From contig WPIO01000043.1 of the NCBI GenBank assembly GCA_009760855.2, positions 2,046,001 to 2,110,000 of the forward strand: a DNA stretch of 64,000 nucleotides, read 5' to 3'. Source of the stretch: Cristatella mucedo (Eukaryota > Bryozoa > Phylactolaemata > Cristatellidae). Numbering within the stretch: the stretch's first letter is position 1; every line of letters starts with the position of its first letter. Below the pieces are notes generated by a model that saw only the letters and a list, made by a program, of their open reading frames with translations, searched no databases and had not been told where the DNA came from. Positions 23,137 to 34,394 of this stretch are shown here, piece after piece. Made by a program: the position numbers and the translations under genes.

Positions 23137-23715
23137 ATGACATTTACACGTGGGTGGCAGTACACTTTCTTAAATTAAATCATAATAAAACCAACTTATA
23201 GATATGGGCAAACCAAACGTGATTCAGAAATTGGCAAAGTTAATGCTCAAAATCAGCTCTGTCAGCTTATCTCCTGTTGAATCTGCACAAAATCTAGGTG
23301 TCATGTTCCCAAGTGACCTTTCAATTGGACGACTGCATCAGCTCCACAGTCAAGTTTGCCTACTTTTAGCAACTAAACATTGCCATAATTCCGGCTGGTT
23401 TAGACAGGGATACCACATCTAAATTGGTGCACACATTTGTGAGAACCTGTCTTGACTTCTGTAACTCACTGCTTGCTGGTCTATTGGCCTGTGCAATCAG
23501 GCTCTTACAGCTGTTGCAACTCTGCAGGTAGTCTTCTCTGTGGTGAGCCTTGCAGTTGCCACATCTTACCACTTTTTCCCGACCCGCACTAGCTCCCAGT
23601 CAACCAGCTTAACAATTCGATCGTGCTTCCTTTGCATCGAATGTAAAGTAGGTAGAAAGAGATTGAGTTCTCTGAGGGTGCTATATCAAATGTCTCATTA
23701 TTATTATTATTTTAG
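23137..23715 (+). pseudogene. Older LINE-A copy, right part
   Basis: Continuation of the interrupted element at 22118. Block D region (LKLNHNKTNL, then MGKPNVIQKLAKL), degenerate C-terminal domain to about 23605 ([20 protein letters not shown] region in shifted frames), an internal deletion of most of the 3' coding end and UTR, then the hairpin (taaagtaggtag...ctgagggtgcta) and ATT repeats to 23715. Confidence 0.85.
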
Positions 23716-23789
23716 TCATCACACATAGCATTGAGTTTATTATTTGAGTTCACTGGCTGGTCCAAAAGCAGATATCACGTTTGTCTGCA

Positions 23790-24565
23790 TGCGCAATAAT
23801 AATAATATTTAATAATAATAACACGTTTGAAATAGCACCCACAGAGAACTAAATCTCTATCTAGGCACTTGACATTTGCTGCAAAGGAAGCACGATCAAA
23901 TAGTTATTGGTAGCATGCTGAATAAACAATAAGAATAACATGGTTAGGGTGTCATGCATAGGGTCAGCATGCAAGTGTGGTTAGTTGCAACATGCACAGT
24001 GTAAGCCCGCATAAGCACTTAAAGGTCAAGTCCTAGGAACCTACTAAATGCTGCCATAAATAGATGCGTTTTTAGTTTCCTTTAAAATGTGGTCAAGTCA
24101 GGAGATGTCGTGATGCAAGTCGGAAGTGAGTTCCAGGCTTTGGAAGTTTATGAACTAAAGGCACAGTCACCAAAGTATTTGAGGTACGAACGAAGTACAG
24201 GTAAACAATTAGATTCCGAAAAGCATGTGGTACGATGCTTAGCCTTGTGGGGGGTTGGTAAGTCTGATAGGTTGGTAAGATCTAAAGAATGAAGGGACCT
24301 ACAAGTGAGTGACACAACCTTGAAGTAGATTCGTTGGTTGACTGGGAGCCAGCGCAGGTCGGCGAGAAGTGATGTGATGTGGACATTGCAATGATCCCGA
24401 CCAGCCCAGCTGCCGAGTTTAGCACCAGCTGTAAGTGCTTGATTGCATAGGCCAGTAGGCCAGCAAACAGTGAGTTACAGAAGTCAAGACTGGATGCCAC
24501 AAATGCATGCACCAATTTAGATGTGGTATCTGTGTCTAGACAAGTTTCGGTTTGAGATACTAAAA
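23790..24565 (-). pseudogene. LINE-A copy, degenerate
   Basis: ATT-rich tail, hairpin (agcacccacagagaac...ctaggcac), 3' UTR, and C-terminal domain to the [16 protein letters not shown] segment near 24540, on the - strand. Frames are broken at several points. Confidence 0.85.
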
Positions 24566-24843
24566 ACAGCTTAGCAAGGCTGAGCAAACATCTCTATGCA
24601 CCTGCCTATTTCCACGAGTCTCTTCTTCTCCATGTCTCCTCACCTCCACCACTTGCCCTATTACTGTCTGCCTATCAATTCACCTGTCTTTGTCTAGCTC
24701 ACTACTTATTTATCCACCTGTCCATCAATCCAGTCATCCGTCCGTCCGACCGACCGACTTATAATAATGCTTGCAATTATTAGTAGCTACTGAATCATAA
24801 TACATCCGGTTCTAGCTAGAAACTGGATATGGTAGATGGCATT

Positions 24844-24890
24844 AAGAGCCGATTCCGGAGATGGCCAAGAGCCGATTCCGGAGATGGCCA
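24844..24890 (+). repeat. Tandem duplication, 23-bp unit
   Basis: aagagccgattccggagatg plus gcc occurs twice in a row, with no differences. Confidence 0.9.
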
Positions 24891-25062
24891 GTTGCAATAC
24901 GGGTGTCGAACCAGTGAATTGTGCTTTGGGCTAAAGCCGGTGCTGTGCACATACGCTTCTTTATATATATTTAATGGAAGACTCTATATAAACGACATGG
25001 CCTGGCTTTATAAATGTATGGGTACTTAACAGCTACCATTCTCTGCGACTATTGGCATACCT

Positions 25063-25135
25063 TCGTGTACTTTGTAAAGTGCCTAGAAAGAGATTAGGTT
25101 TCCTGAGGGTGCTAGAATCATGTATTATTATTACC
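25063..25135 (+). mobile_element. Isolated LINE-A-type 3' hairpin and tail
   Basis: About 70 bp (ttgtaaagtgcctagaaaga...ctgagggtgctag, then ATTATTATT) match only the end of LINE-A. The upstream 200 bp do not match LINE-A or either SINE, so this is an extreme truncation or the tail of another SINE-like element. Confidence 0.7.
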
Positions 25136-25194
25136 GAAGTACTGTGTGTGGCTAGCTCTTCTCTCTCTCTCTCTCTTCTCTCTCTAATATGGCA

Positions 25195-25360
25195 AGCTGA
25201 ATCAACAGCCTCATTTATATAGCAGCAGAGGAGACTTAACGGCTATCACCATTGCTTGCAGTAGTGGGCAATAAAGAATCGTCTGCTGCAGGACTCAAAC
25301 CCGCGACCTGGGTCGTGAAGAGAAGGCACCTTGCCCGTGGGCTAAGACTCTGAGGTACTG
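25195..25360 (-). mobile_element. SINE-2
   Basis: Reverse strand: cttagcccacgggcaaggtgcc head, cgcgggtttgagtcctgcag B box, cactactgcaagcaatggtgatagccgtta body, and aatgaggctgttgattcagct tail. Confidence 0.8.
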
Positions 25361-25545
25361 TCTCTCCTAAGCAAACAACCAGAAGCTAATTGTTTCCTTG
25401 ATATCTTTCTAGAAAACTGACCTTCTTTGAAGTTTCGCATCAATGACATCTTTAAGGATATGATCTTTATGAACAACACCAAGCTTGCATATCTAAGACA
25501 ATAAGCACAGCTTAAGGTAGAATAAACAAGCCATGCATGTCTCAC

Positions 25546-25659
25546 CTGCGATGCTGGCTTGAACGCTTTGATGTCCTCAATGCCAAAATCTTTCCACATT
25601 GGTGACGGCTGTTGCAGAATGAACCTCAAGCCATACACACGTGAGGCATCCCTCAAAAA
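25546..25659 (-). CDS. Internal exon of an unrecognised host gene
   Basis: On the - strand an ACATTTACAG acceptor precedes 114 nt (38 codons, phase 0 at both ends) and a GTGAGAC donor. The product reads FLRDASRVYGLRFILQQP, then SPMWKDFGIEDIKAFKPASQ. It contains no stop and looks like a globular protein segment. The flanking sequence on both sides is intron-like and stop-rich in this frame. The family is not recognised. Its entry phase matches the exit phase of the exon at 36459-36562 on the same strand, so both may belong to one gene split by a LINE-filled intron. Other exons between them cannot be excluded. Confidence 0.6.
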
Positions 25660-26084
25660 CTGTAAATGTCCACAATGGTAGCAGCAGCGATAATTGTACA
25701 GATGAATGGAATACACTGTGCAGCAGATCAGCACAAACAAATACGACGACAGGAGAGCTGGGCTTACTCTAACTGTAGCAGAACACCAACTAATTTTTTT
25801 TTTACCAGGTTGAAGAGCATATTTGGGTGCATACGTCTACTAAAAACGGTGGAGAATTCCAACCCTTAATAACCATAAAATATGAAACTTCCACCACCAT
25901 AACATTTCGCAGTGGGCAGGAAACAATCAGGGCCGTAGATCTCATCTCTACACCAACTGACTTGCAGATGCTTTCTGTTGTTGGCAAAAAGCATAAATTC
26001 TGACTCTAGGTCCATTAAAACTTGACTTCAGCCTACTCCATGTGGCAGATCAAGGTCTGGGGGGAATATGCTTGGCTGCAGTTC

Positions 26085-27275
26085 ACCAGAGGAACCTCCG
26101 AAATATGAGGTACCTCAGGGCTCTGTGCTTAGTGATGTTCTTTTCACGGCTTGTACTCTCCCTCTATCCGATGCGATTGTCAGGCACAATCTAGGCTTTC
26201 TTTCCCATGCAGACGACACTCAGCTGTATCTTTCTTTTGATGCCTCCTAGCCCTCCAGCCTTTCGAATTCTCTCAACTCCCTTGAGGGGTGTATTGATGA
26301 CATCTGCATATTGATGGCAGCAAACTTTCTTAAATTAAATGATAATACAACCAACTTATAGTTATAGGCAAACCAAGTGTGATTCAGAAATTGGAAAAGT
26401 CAACATTCAAAGTCAGCTCTGTCAGCCTATCTCCTGTTGAATCAGCACTAAATCCAGGTTTCATGTTCCCAAGTGACCTTTCACTGGACGACCATATCAG
26501 CTCCACAGTCAAGTTTGCCTACTTTCAGCTACTAAACATTGCTAAAATTACAGCTTGCTCAGACATGGATACCATATCTAAATTGGTGCATGAATTTGCG
26601 ACATCCTGTCTTGACTTGTGTAACTCATTGCTTGCTGGTCTGTGCAGTCAGGAGCTTAAAGCTGGTGCAAAACTCTGCAGCTAGCCTTCTTCGTCGTGAG
26701 CCTTGCAGTTGCCACATCTCAATACTTCTCGCCGACCCGCACTGGCTTCCAGTCAAGCATCGCATCGACTTCAAGATTTTGTCACTCTCTTTCAGACCAC
26801 TTCATTCCCTGACTCTAGCCTAGCTGTCAGATATACTCCCCCACCAGATTAAGCATCTTGCCACCGGTTTTTTGTTAATCTAATTGTTTGCCAATACCTC
26901 CTACAAACAAATAGTCAAATCCTTTGGAGACCATGCCTCCAGATAGTATGCTCCCAAAGCCTGGAACTCACTGCCGACTTGCGTCAGGACACCTCCTGAC
27001 TTGACTACATTTAGAAAGAAACTAAAAATGCATCTATTAATCACAGCATTTAGTGGGTCCCTGTGATTCGTCCTTTATGTGCTTATGTGTGCAAAGGCTG
27101 CGCCACTAACCATACTTGCATGCTCAAATATATTATTCTTGTTGTTCATTTAGCATGCTACCACTAACCATTCAATCTGGCTTCCTTTGTAGCAAATGTA
27201 AGGTGCCTAGAAAGACACTGAGTTCTCTGAAGGTGTTATATAAAATGTAATAATAATATTATTATTATTGTTGTA
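26085..27275 (+). pseudogene. LINE-A copy, block B to tail
   Basis: RT block B (YEVPQGSVLSDVLF), a mutated block C (HADDTQLYLSF), block D, the C-terminal domain (SSTVKFAYFQLLNIAKI; ILLADPHWLPVKHRIDFKIL), 3' UTR, hairpin and ATT tail. Stops occur near 26249, 26360 and 26822. Older than the 41-43 kb copy by visible divergence. Confidence 0.87.
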
Positions 27276-27510
27276 GGACGGTACTCAGCTGCCGCGCACA
27301 CAGTGGCCCAACTTTGATGTAGCGTAGCCATCTGTATATGTGTTGCTTCCTGGAAGGGGGCTGCTTAGCCTTAGGCCTTTGATGGACCGGCTGCTTCATG
27401 GAAAGAAGAGAGGAGCAAGCATTAGGACACGGACGCCAGGTGGAGCTGTTGCGGCCCAGCTGAAAGCTTCGGTGCTAATAAACGTCTCCAGAAGCCCGTT
27501 ATGGTGATGA

Positions 27511-27687
27511 AAAAATACAAGCTGATGTAAAGGCCTCTTTTTGTATAGCGACAAAAGAGCCTTTACGGCTATTACCACTGCTTGCAGTGGCCATAAAAGA
27601 CCGCCAACGGCAGGATTCGAACCCACGACTTCGGGACCAAGTTTGCGAAAAGCAACCGCCTTACCGAGTGAGCCACCACGGCTCAGG
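27511..27687 (-). mobile_element. SINE-2, well preserved
   Basis: Reverse strand: GAGCCGTGGTGGCTCACTCGG head (A-box-like TGGCTCACTCGG), cgtgggttcgaatcctgccg with a canonical B box GGTTCGAATCC, cactgcaagcagtggtaatagccgtaaaggctc body, and gcctttacatcagcttgta tail. The head could still fold partly like a tRNA, but no acceptor stem closes. Confidence 0.85.
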
Positions 27688-28061
27688 GTTGCACTGTGCC
27701 GGTGAATCAAACTTAACTAGCTGACGCAACAGCCACTGTTCTGACCACATCTACAACTGCTGCTCTAGCCGGCACTCAAGCCGCTGCTCGAGCCTCACTT
27801 TAGCTGCCACTTCAGCGAACGCGCTAGATGCAGCTCTCGCCGCTTCTCCAACCACAGGGTTAATGCTGCTTTAGCTGCTGCTCCGGCTGAATTGTTACAT
27901 GAGTTATGCTATGGATTCAATTTCTGCAGTAAAGTACTCTTAATTATAAACATCATTCCATAAAAATTTAGTTTTGGCATGCTTTCGTCGGAGTGCTTTT
28001 GTCCCCTGCCATAACAGGTGTTATCCTCTTAGGCCACAATACATATGAGTTATATACATAT

Positions 28062-28077
28062 GCACACACACGGACAC

Positions 28078-28149
<72 letters not shown>

Positions 28150-28152
28150 AAA

Positions 28153-28247
<95 letters not shown>

Positions 28248-28385
28248 GCTGGCACATGCACATGCATACAAGCTGACACAAGCACATGCGTACATGGACA
28301 CACAAATACATACACATATATATACATATACAATCACACACATGCACCCACCCGGCCACACACACGCACGCACACAGACACACAT
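28062..28385 (+). repeat. (CA)n microsatellite, long
   Basis: About 170 bp of nearly pure CA (28076-28246) with interruptions, then diverged ACACAT-type DNA. Open frames of His-Thr or Cys-Val repeats here are artefacts. Confidence 0.98.
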
Positions 28386-28431
28386 AGCTGAATTAGGGGG
28401 CAGTTAAGGTACGGAGTAAAGTTTTCGCAGC

Positions 28432-28975
28432 AGCTTAAAAATAATAGAATTATTATTGTTTGTACAGCACCCTCAGAAAACTCAATCACTTTATATGCAC
28501 TTTAGAAATGCTGCAAAGGAAGCGCGGTCACATGGTTAGTGATAGCGTGCACAATATAAACAAAATAACACGGTTTGATGTGACATGCACATGGTCAGCA
28601 TTCAACTAACGTTAGAGGCAGCATGCACAGTGTCAGCACCCACAAGCACACAAATGAAGAATCACATGGACCGATTAAATGCTGTGATGAATAGGTGCGT
28701 TCCTAGCTTCTCTTTAACTGTCTGCGGGTCAGAGGATGTCGTGACATCAGTCGGGTGTAAGCTCCAGGCTTCGTGAGTATACAAACTAAACGCAAGGCCT
28801 CCAAAGAATTCGAGGCTTCTACTAGGTGTAGGTAAACAGTTTATTCAAAAAGCAGGTACTACGATGCCTACCAGTTTGGGAAGTAGTTCTGGGTAGGCTC
28901 GAGTCAAATGAATGGAGCTAAAAGTGTGTGACAGACAATAGAAGTCGACGTGTTGCTTGACTGGGTTTGTCACTC
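28432..28975 (-). pseudogene. LINE-A 3' fragment
   Basis: ATT-rich tail, hairpin (agcaccctcagaaaac...tatgcac), 3' UTR and C-terminal coding end on the - strand. Placed back to back with the longest LINE-A copy (29.0 kb, + strand). Confidence 0.82.
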
Positions 28976-28999
28976 ACGACAGAAAAGCCTAGAAGCAGA

Positions 29000-31690
29000 T
29001 TTTTTTTCGTCAGCAGTTGCTGGATAATTTCAATTATGTGTGCAAGAAATCGATCTTTCCTCGTTATGGGTGATTTCAACATCCACTTTGACAACTTATC
29101 TGATGCCTTCAGCACAGAACTTCGTGCATTAATTCATTCATTGACTCATTGTCTTTTGTGGCTCATGCGCATGGCCCTACTCACACCAGGGCTCACACAC
29201 TCGACCACATTTTCTCACACAACTGCACTTTGTCATCAATTATTACCGACCACATACTGATCTCGTTCAGTCTAAAATGCATGCCCTCCTCATCCTCTAA
29301 AACTACATGTGAATCACGAAACCTCAAGACCCTTGACATCGATGCTGTCCGAGCGAGAAAATCTGCCTCGCCTCTGCTGCTCAGTCCCACTTCTGACCTG
29401 TCATCATTGCTACATAGCTACATCACGACAGTAGCTAACAGGCTCGACGAGTTTGCACCTCTGACTATGCACACTGTGCACCCTCCCCCAGATGGCCTGT
29501 GGTTTACCACACGCATTAAACTAGCTGGGTCTACTAAGCACAAGCTTGAAAAAGCAAACTAAAGATCAGGACTGAGTGGCCATCGACAGGCATACAAGGA
29601 ATACTGTTGGTTATACCAATCGATCCTAGCAAAGGCCAAGTCTAGCTTCTACAAAAATTTTGTTGAATCACAGATGCACAATCCAAAAATGCTGATGTCG
29701 ACGATCAACCACCTCAACCTCTCCCAAGTTAGCTCCTTACCTGATGATCAGTGTGATAATCAAGCTGATCGCTTTATCAAGCTTCTTTGTTCAGAAGACA
29801 GATCAGATCAGGGAGTCCATCCCTGCGATGGCAGCATCCCCCCTAGAATGCTGTCCCTCGACTCCTTGCAGCACCTGAATGATTACATTCAAGCAGGTCA
29901 CAAATGATCTCTTCATGACGTTAATATCCCAATCGAAGAAGACAACAAGTCATTTGGACCCTATGCCCACTGTTCTGCTCCTATGTTGCATTGATCTGCT
30001 GCTGCCATGTATAACTAACATCTTAAATACGTCATTAGCTCAGATCATGTCCCAGTCCTTTACAAAAAACATGTAGTCAGGCCACTGCTAAAAAAAGCCA
30101 CAACAGACCAAGAGAACTTGAGCAACTACCGCCCAGTCTCCCTTCTACCATTCCTATCAAAGTCACTGGAACAAATCTCGGCAGACCAGCTGAACTCATA
30201 AATATAAACTTCCAACCTTGCCAGTAAGTTCCAGTCAGGCTTTTGAGCTAACCACTCCACATAGTCAGCATTGCTTCAAAGACCTACTTAGGAAAGCAGA
30301 CATAGGTAGAGTTTCTCTGCTTGTTTTGCTCGGTCTTTCGGCAGATTTTGATACTATCGATAACCAAGTTCTTCTTGAGCGCCTCTCATCTCACCTGGGC
30401 ATCACTAGCACTGCTCTGCAATTGTTCAGATTCCATCTCAGTGGAAGACTCCGGAGTATTGATGTAAATGGACAAAGATCATCCGAGGCACCTATGAAAT
30501 ATGGGGTACCTCAGGGCTCCGTGCTAGATCCGGTTCTTTTCACGGTTTATACTCTCCCTCTTGCCGATATGATTGCAGAGCACAATTTAGGCGTTCACTT
30601 ATATGCAGATGATCCTCAGTTGTATCTTTGCTTCGATCCTTTCCAGCCTTCGAGCACGTCGAATTTTATCAACTCCCTTGCTGCATGTATTGATGACATC
30701 CACACATGGATGGCAGCCAATTTTCTTAGATTAAAAACGACACAATAAACTTACTAGTTATGGACAAAACCAATTGTGATTCGGAAATTGGAAAGGCTAA
30801 CCATGCTCCAAGTCCACTCTGCCAGCATATCTCCTGTTGAATCTGCACAAAGTCGAGGTGTCATATCCCAAAGTGACCTTTTGTTAGACGACCACATCAG
30901 GTCCACTGTCAAGTCTGCCTACTTTCAGCTACATATCATTGCGAAAATTCGGGCTTGTTTGGACAGGGATACCACAATTAACTTGGTCCATGCATTTGTG
31001 ACACCCTGTCTTGACTTCTGTAACTCACTGATTGCTGGTAAACCGGCATGTGCAATCAGGCGCTTACAGCTGGTGCAAAGCTCTGCAGCTAGGCTTGTCT
31101 GTCGTGAGCCTCGCAGTTGCCAAATCGCACCACTTCTCGCCGACCTGCACTGGCTATCAGTAAAGCAACGGATCGACTTCAAGGTTTTGTCACTCAATTT
31201 TAGGTCACTTTATTCCTTGGCTCTAGCCTTCCTACCAGATCTACTCTCCGATCGGACAAAGTTTCATAGTACCCACTTTTAGGAAACTAACTGTTAACCT
31301 ATTCCTCGTACAAACTTCAAATCCTTCGGGGACCACGCATCTAGTTCCCATGGTGCAAACGCCTGGAACTCATTCCCAACTTGTGTCCCGACATCCCTTG
31401 ACTGGACCAAATTTAAAAAGAAATTAAAAATGCACCTATTTGTGATAACATTTAGTGGGTCCCTGTGATTCGTCTTTATTTGCTTATGGGTGCTGACACT
31501 GCTGCATGCTGCCACTAACAACATTTGCATGCTGACCCTCTGCATGTCACTCCAAACCATTTTATTCGGTTTGTTTATCAAGCAGGATACCACTCACCAT
31601 TCGATCGTGTTTCCTTAGCAGCAAATGTGAAAAGCCTAGAAGGAGATTGAGTTATCTGAGGGTGTTTCATCAAGTGTATGATTATTATTA
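29000..31690 (+). pseudogene. Longest LINE-A copy: endonuclease remnant, RT and 3' end
   Basis: This is the most complete LINE-A copy. It opens with the C-terminal half of an APE-type endonuclease: FLVMGDFNIHFDNLSDAF near 29060, then in another frame HTLDHIFSHN and IITDHILISFSL, matching the GDFN and (S/T)DH motifs of such endonucleases. A linker region (29400-30070) leads to RT block A (LLVLLGLSADFDTIDNQ), block B (YGVPQGSVLDPVLF) and block C (VHLYADDPQLYLCF, with Phe-Tyr changed to Leu-Tyr). The C-terminal domain follows (30850-31280), then the 3' UTR and hairpin ending in ATT repeats near 31690. Frameshifts and stops near 29160, 29562, 30080, 30240 and 30750 show it is dead. It abuts an opposite-strand LINE-A copy on the left. 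Confidence 0.88.
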
Positions 31691-31701
31691 TTTTTATTAT
31701 T

Positions 31702-31800
31702 AAGCAGAAAGTAGGCAGACTTTACTGTGGAGCTGATGCGGTCGCCTAGTGCTAGAGGTACTGTGGAACAGAACACCCAGATCGAAGTCCGGCCAGTAAG
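31702..31800 (-). mobile_element. Short LINE-A internal fragment
   Basis: The reverse strand reads a degraded LGV.F...DHISSTVKSAYF segment (ggcagactttactgtggagctgatgcgg on +). It is wedged between the end of the 29.0-31.7 kb copy and a LINE-B copy. Confidence 0.6.
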
Positions 31801-32510
31801 ACCCAAAACAGATTTAGAAGACTGTAAACAATTCACTGGACAATGCTGAGAGGAATGATTCTCCAGAAAATAACGACTCAGCCGAAAAGTTTTCAGCCTT
31901 TTTTACTGAAAAAGTTGTGAACATTCATGAATCCATAAAGCCCCCTCTGAGTAAAGCAAATGCAGAATTGCAACCTGTGACCCTTGTTACAAGATATTCC
32001 GAGGTTTCAGCATGCGATGTGGCTACCTTAATCAGGTCTAGAAAAAATAGCCTGTCTCCTGAAGACCCTATACCATCAGCTCTTCACTGGCAGACCAACT
32101 TCGCCCTGCCATAACCAAGATTTTCAATGCTTCTTTGAAAAAACAGGTCGTATCCAAGTCCTTCAAATCGGCAGTCGTTAGGCCAATACTTAAAAAGCCG
32201 AGATTAGATACAGAGGTCATTGCAAATTATTGCCCAGTTTCCCTTCTTCCTTTCTTGTCAAAGATTCTTGAGAACCTTGTCGCTAAGCAGCTGGTGGCGC
32301 ATATCGGAAAGAACGAAATGTCAGAAACATTTCAATAATTGTTCAAGAGGCAGCAGTGCGCTGAAACTGCTCCCCTCCGAGTTAACAATGACATTCTATG
32401 CCAGAACGATGACGCGAATGTCACTGCCCTTGCTCTGCTTGATCTATCAGCTGCCTTCGGCACCATTGATCACGATGTTCTACTTGAATGATTGAGAACA
32501 ACGATCGGTC
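31800..32510 (+). pseudogene. LINE-B copy, left part (split by LINE-A)
   Basis: The N-terminal RT region of LINE-B, seen nowhere else in the window. It reads EKVVNIHESIKPPLSKANAE, LIRSRKNSLSPEDPIPSAL, then in other frames SFKSAVVRPILKKPRLDTEV, LLPFLSKILENLVAKQLVAH and ALALLDLSAAFGTIDHDVLL (block A). The frame at its right edge, RTTIG, resumes as LADEALAWFKLYLSD after the LINE-A insert, fixing the insertion point. Confidence 0.8.
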
Positions 32511-33393
32511 AAAATTGGCTCTGCCAGCATATCTCCAGCTGAATCAGCTCGAAATCTAGGTGTCATATTCCAAAGCGACCTCTCGTTAGACGACCACATC
32601 AGCTCCACAGTCAAATCTGCCCATTTTCAGCTTCATAAAATTGCTAAAATTAGGGCTTGTTTAGATAAGGATACCACGTCCAAGTTGGTCCATGCATTCG
32701 TGACATCCCGTCTCGACTTCTGCAACTCACTGCTTACTGGCCGACCAGCATGTGCGATCAGGCGATTGCAGCTGGTGCAAAACTCTGCAGCTAGGCTTGT
32801 CTGTCGTGAGCGTCACAGTTGCCACATTACTCCACTTCTCGCCGACCTTCACTGGCTACCAGTGAGGCAACGGATTGACTTCAAGGTTTTGTCGCTCACT
32901 TTTAGGTCCCTTCATTCTATGGCTCCAGCCTATCTTTCAGATATACTACCCCATCAAGCCAAGCATCGTACCACCCGCTTTTCGGAATCCAACAGTCTGG
33001 AAATACCTCGTACAAACCTTAAATCCTTTGGAGACCGTGCATTCAGCTTGTATGCTCCCAAAGCCTGGAACTCCCTTCCGACCTGCGTCAGAACATCCCA
33101 TGACCTGACAACATTTAAAAGAAACTTAAAAACACACCTATTTAGGACAGCATTTAGTGGGTCCCTGTGATTCGTCCTTCACGTGCTTATGCGTGCTGAC
33201 ACTGTGCATGCTGCCACTAACCACATTTGCATGCTGACCCTGTGCATGTCACCCCTAACCATATTATTCATTTTGTTTGTTTTTCAACCATGATTTTCCT
33301 TAGTATTCAATTGCATATCACTTCGCAGCAAATGTAAAGCGCCTAGAAAGAGATTAAGTTCTCTGAGGGCGCTTTATCAAGTGCAATATTATT
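32511..33393 (+). mobile_element. LINE-A inserted in LINE-B
   Basis: A 5'-truncated LINE-A (from KIGSASISPAESARNLG) with an open 161-codon C-terminal domain (32685-33170), 3' UTR, hairpin and a short ATT tail. ATCGGTC flanks both sides (32504-32510 and 33394-33400), a 7-bp target duplication. Its C-terminal domain is nearly identical to those at 60.5 and 42.3 kb, so it is a recent insertion. Confidence 0.92.
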
Positions 33394-34390
33394 ATCGGTC
33401 TGGCAGACGAGGCACTGGCGTGGTTTAAATTGTACTTGTCTGATCTTGTTCAATCCCTGCCGTGTTATGCTAAAACTGAACTGCTGCTCACAGGACACCC
33501 TAAGCCCGTGGCTGGATTAGAAGGCGATGCTCTTTAAACAAGGGGTGTTGCTGTGCGACCATCACCACCTGCTCAAATTGTAGGTGTCGTTTTCGACAGC
33601 TGCCTAAAATTTAAAAGCTTCACTCAGAATACTGCTTCCACAGCTAGCCAACAAGTCCGATTCATATCTAAGATAAGGAGTTGTTTTCCATCATGGCTTG
33701 CAAAAGTTTAACTGGCTCCTTAGTTCTGTCTCGGCTTGATTATTGTGATTCCCTTTTGGCTGGGCTACCAAAGAAAGCAACTAGGCCACTGCAGCTAGCT
33801 ATGAATGTGGCTGCAAGGCTAGTTTTCAAGTCGCAGAAGTTCGACCTCATGTTACCTTTGCTAAAAAGGTAGGATGGCTGCCGGTTGATCAAGGTATACT
33901 CAGCAAAGTTCTTATGCTAACACACAAGGCTCACCACGGCTTGGTTCCTCCATACCTAGCTGAACTGCTGCGCCTGTTTTAGCCTCCTCATGCCCTCAGG
34001 TCTTGTATGGACAATAAATCAGCCATTCCATTCCTCTTCTTATTAAAGACCGTTGGCAACAGAACCTTTAGCTCTGTAGGTCCTAGACTGTGGAACTCGC
34101 TTCTAGGATTCTTATGCAACGACAATTACTCTCCTGCTGCCGACTATGGCTCATCCTTTTCAGCGGTCCTGAGCTGCTACTTCCATGCTACTCACTACCT
34201 CAACTGCTCTCCAGACTCTGCTATTCTTCCCACTTTCTCTATCGTTGCATGAGATGAAGCCTGTTGTCTACCAAATGCATACTGAAAGCCGCTCAGGCTG
34301 CGAGTGCACTAAACAAAACTCTCCTGCATAATACCCACATTGTCTTTGTAGCTTAGTAGAGTTACATATGGAGATACATTACATTTCGTG
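33394..34390 (+). pseudogene. LINE-B copy, right part
   Basis: Continues LINE-B: GLADEALAWFKLYLSD, an internal deletion spanning blocks B and C, then QIVGVVFDSCLKF, LVLSRLDYCDSLLAGLPKKA, ARLVFKSQKF, MLTHKAHHGLVPPYLAELL, and the terminus MDNKSAIPF..., GPRLWNSLLGFL, LNCSPDSAILPTF. The 3' UTR ends in gagatacattacattt. Frames are broken near 33540 and 33870. Confidence 0.85.
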
Positions 34391-34394
34391 CAGA

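Noticed and set aside
27620-27687. Functional tRNA gene
   Set aside because: It has a good B box but no closing acceptor stem, and it belongs to the seven-copy SINE-2 family.
28021-28407. Long His-Thr and Cys-Val repeat frames
   Set aside because: They are translations of a (CA)n/(TG)n microsatellite, open in several frames on both strands.
30925-31197. Frames such as MSDKTLKSIRC on the strand opposite LINE-A
   Set aside because: They recur opposite every LINE-A C-terminal domain and are antisense shadows of it.
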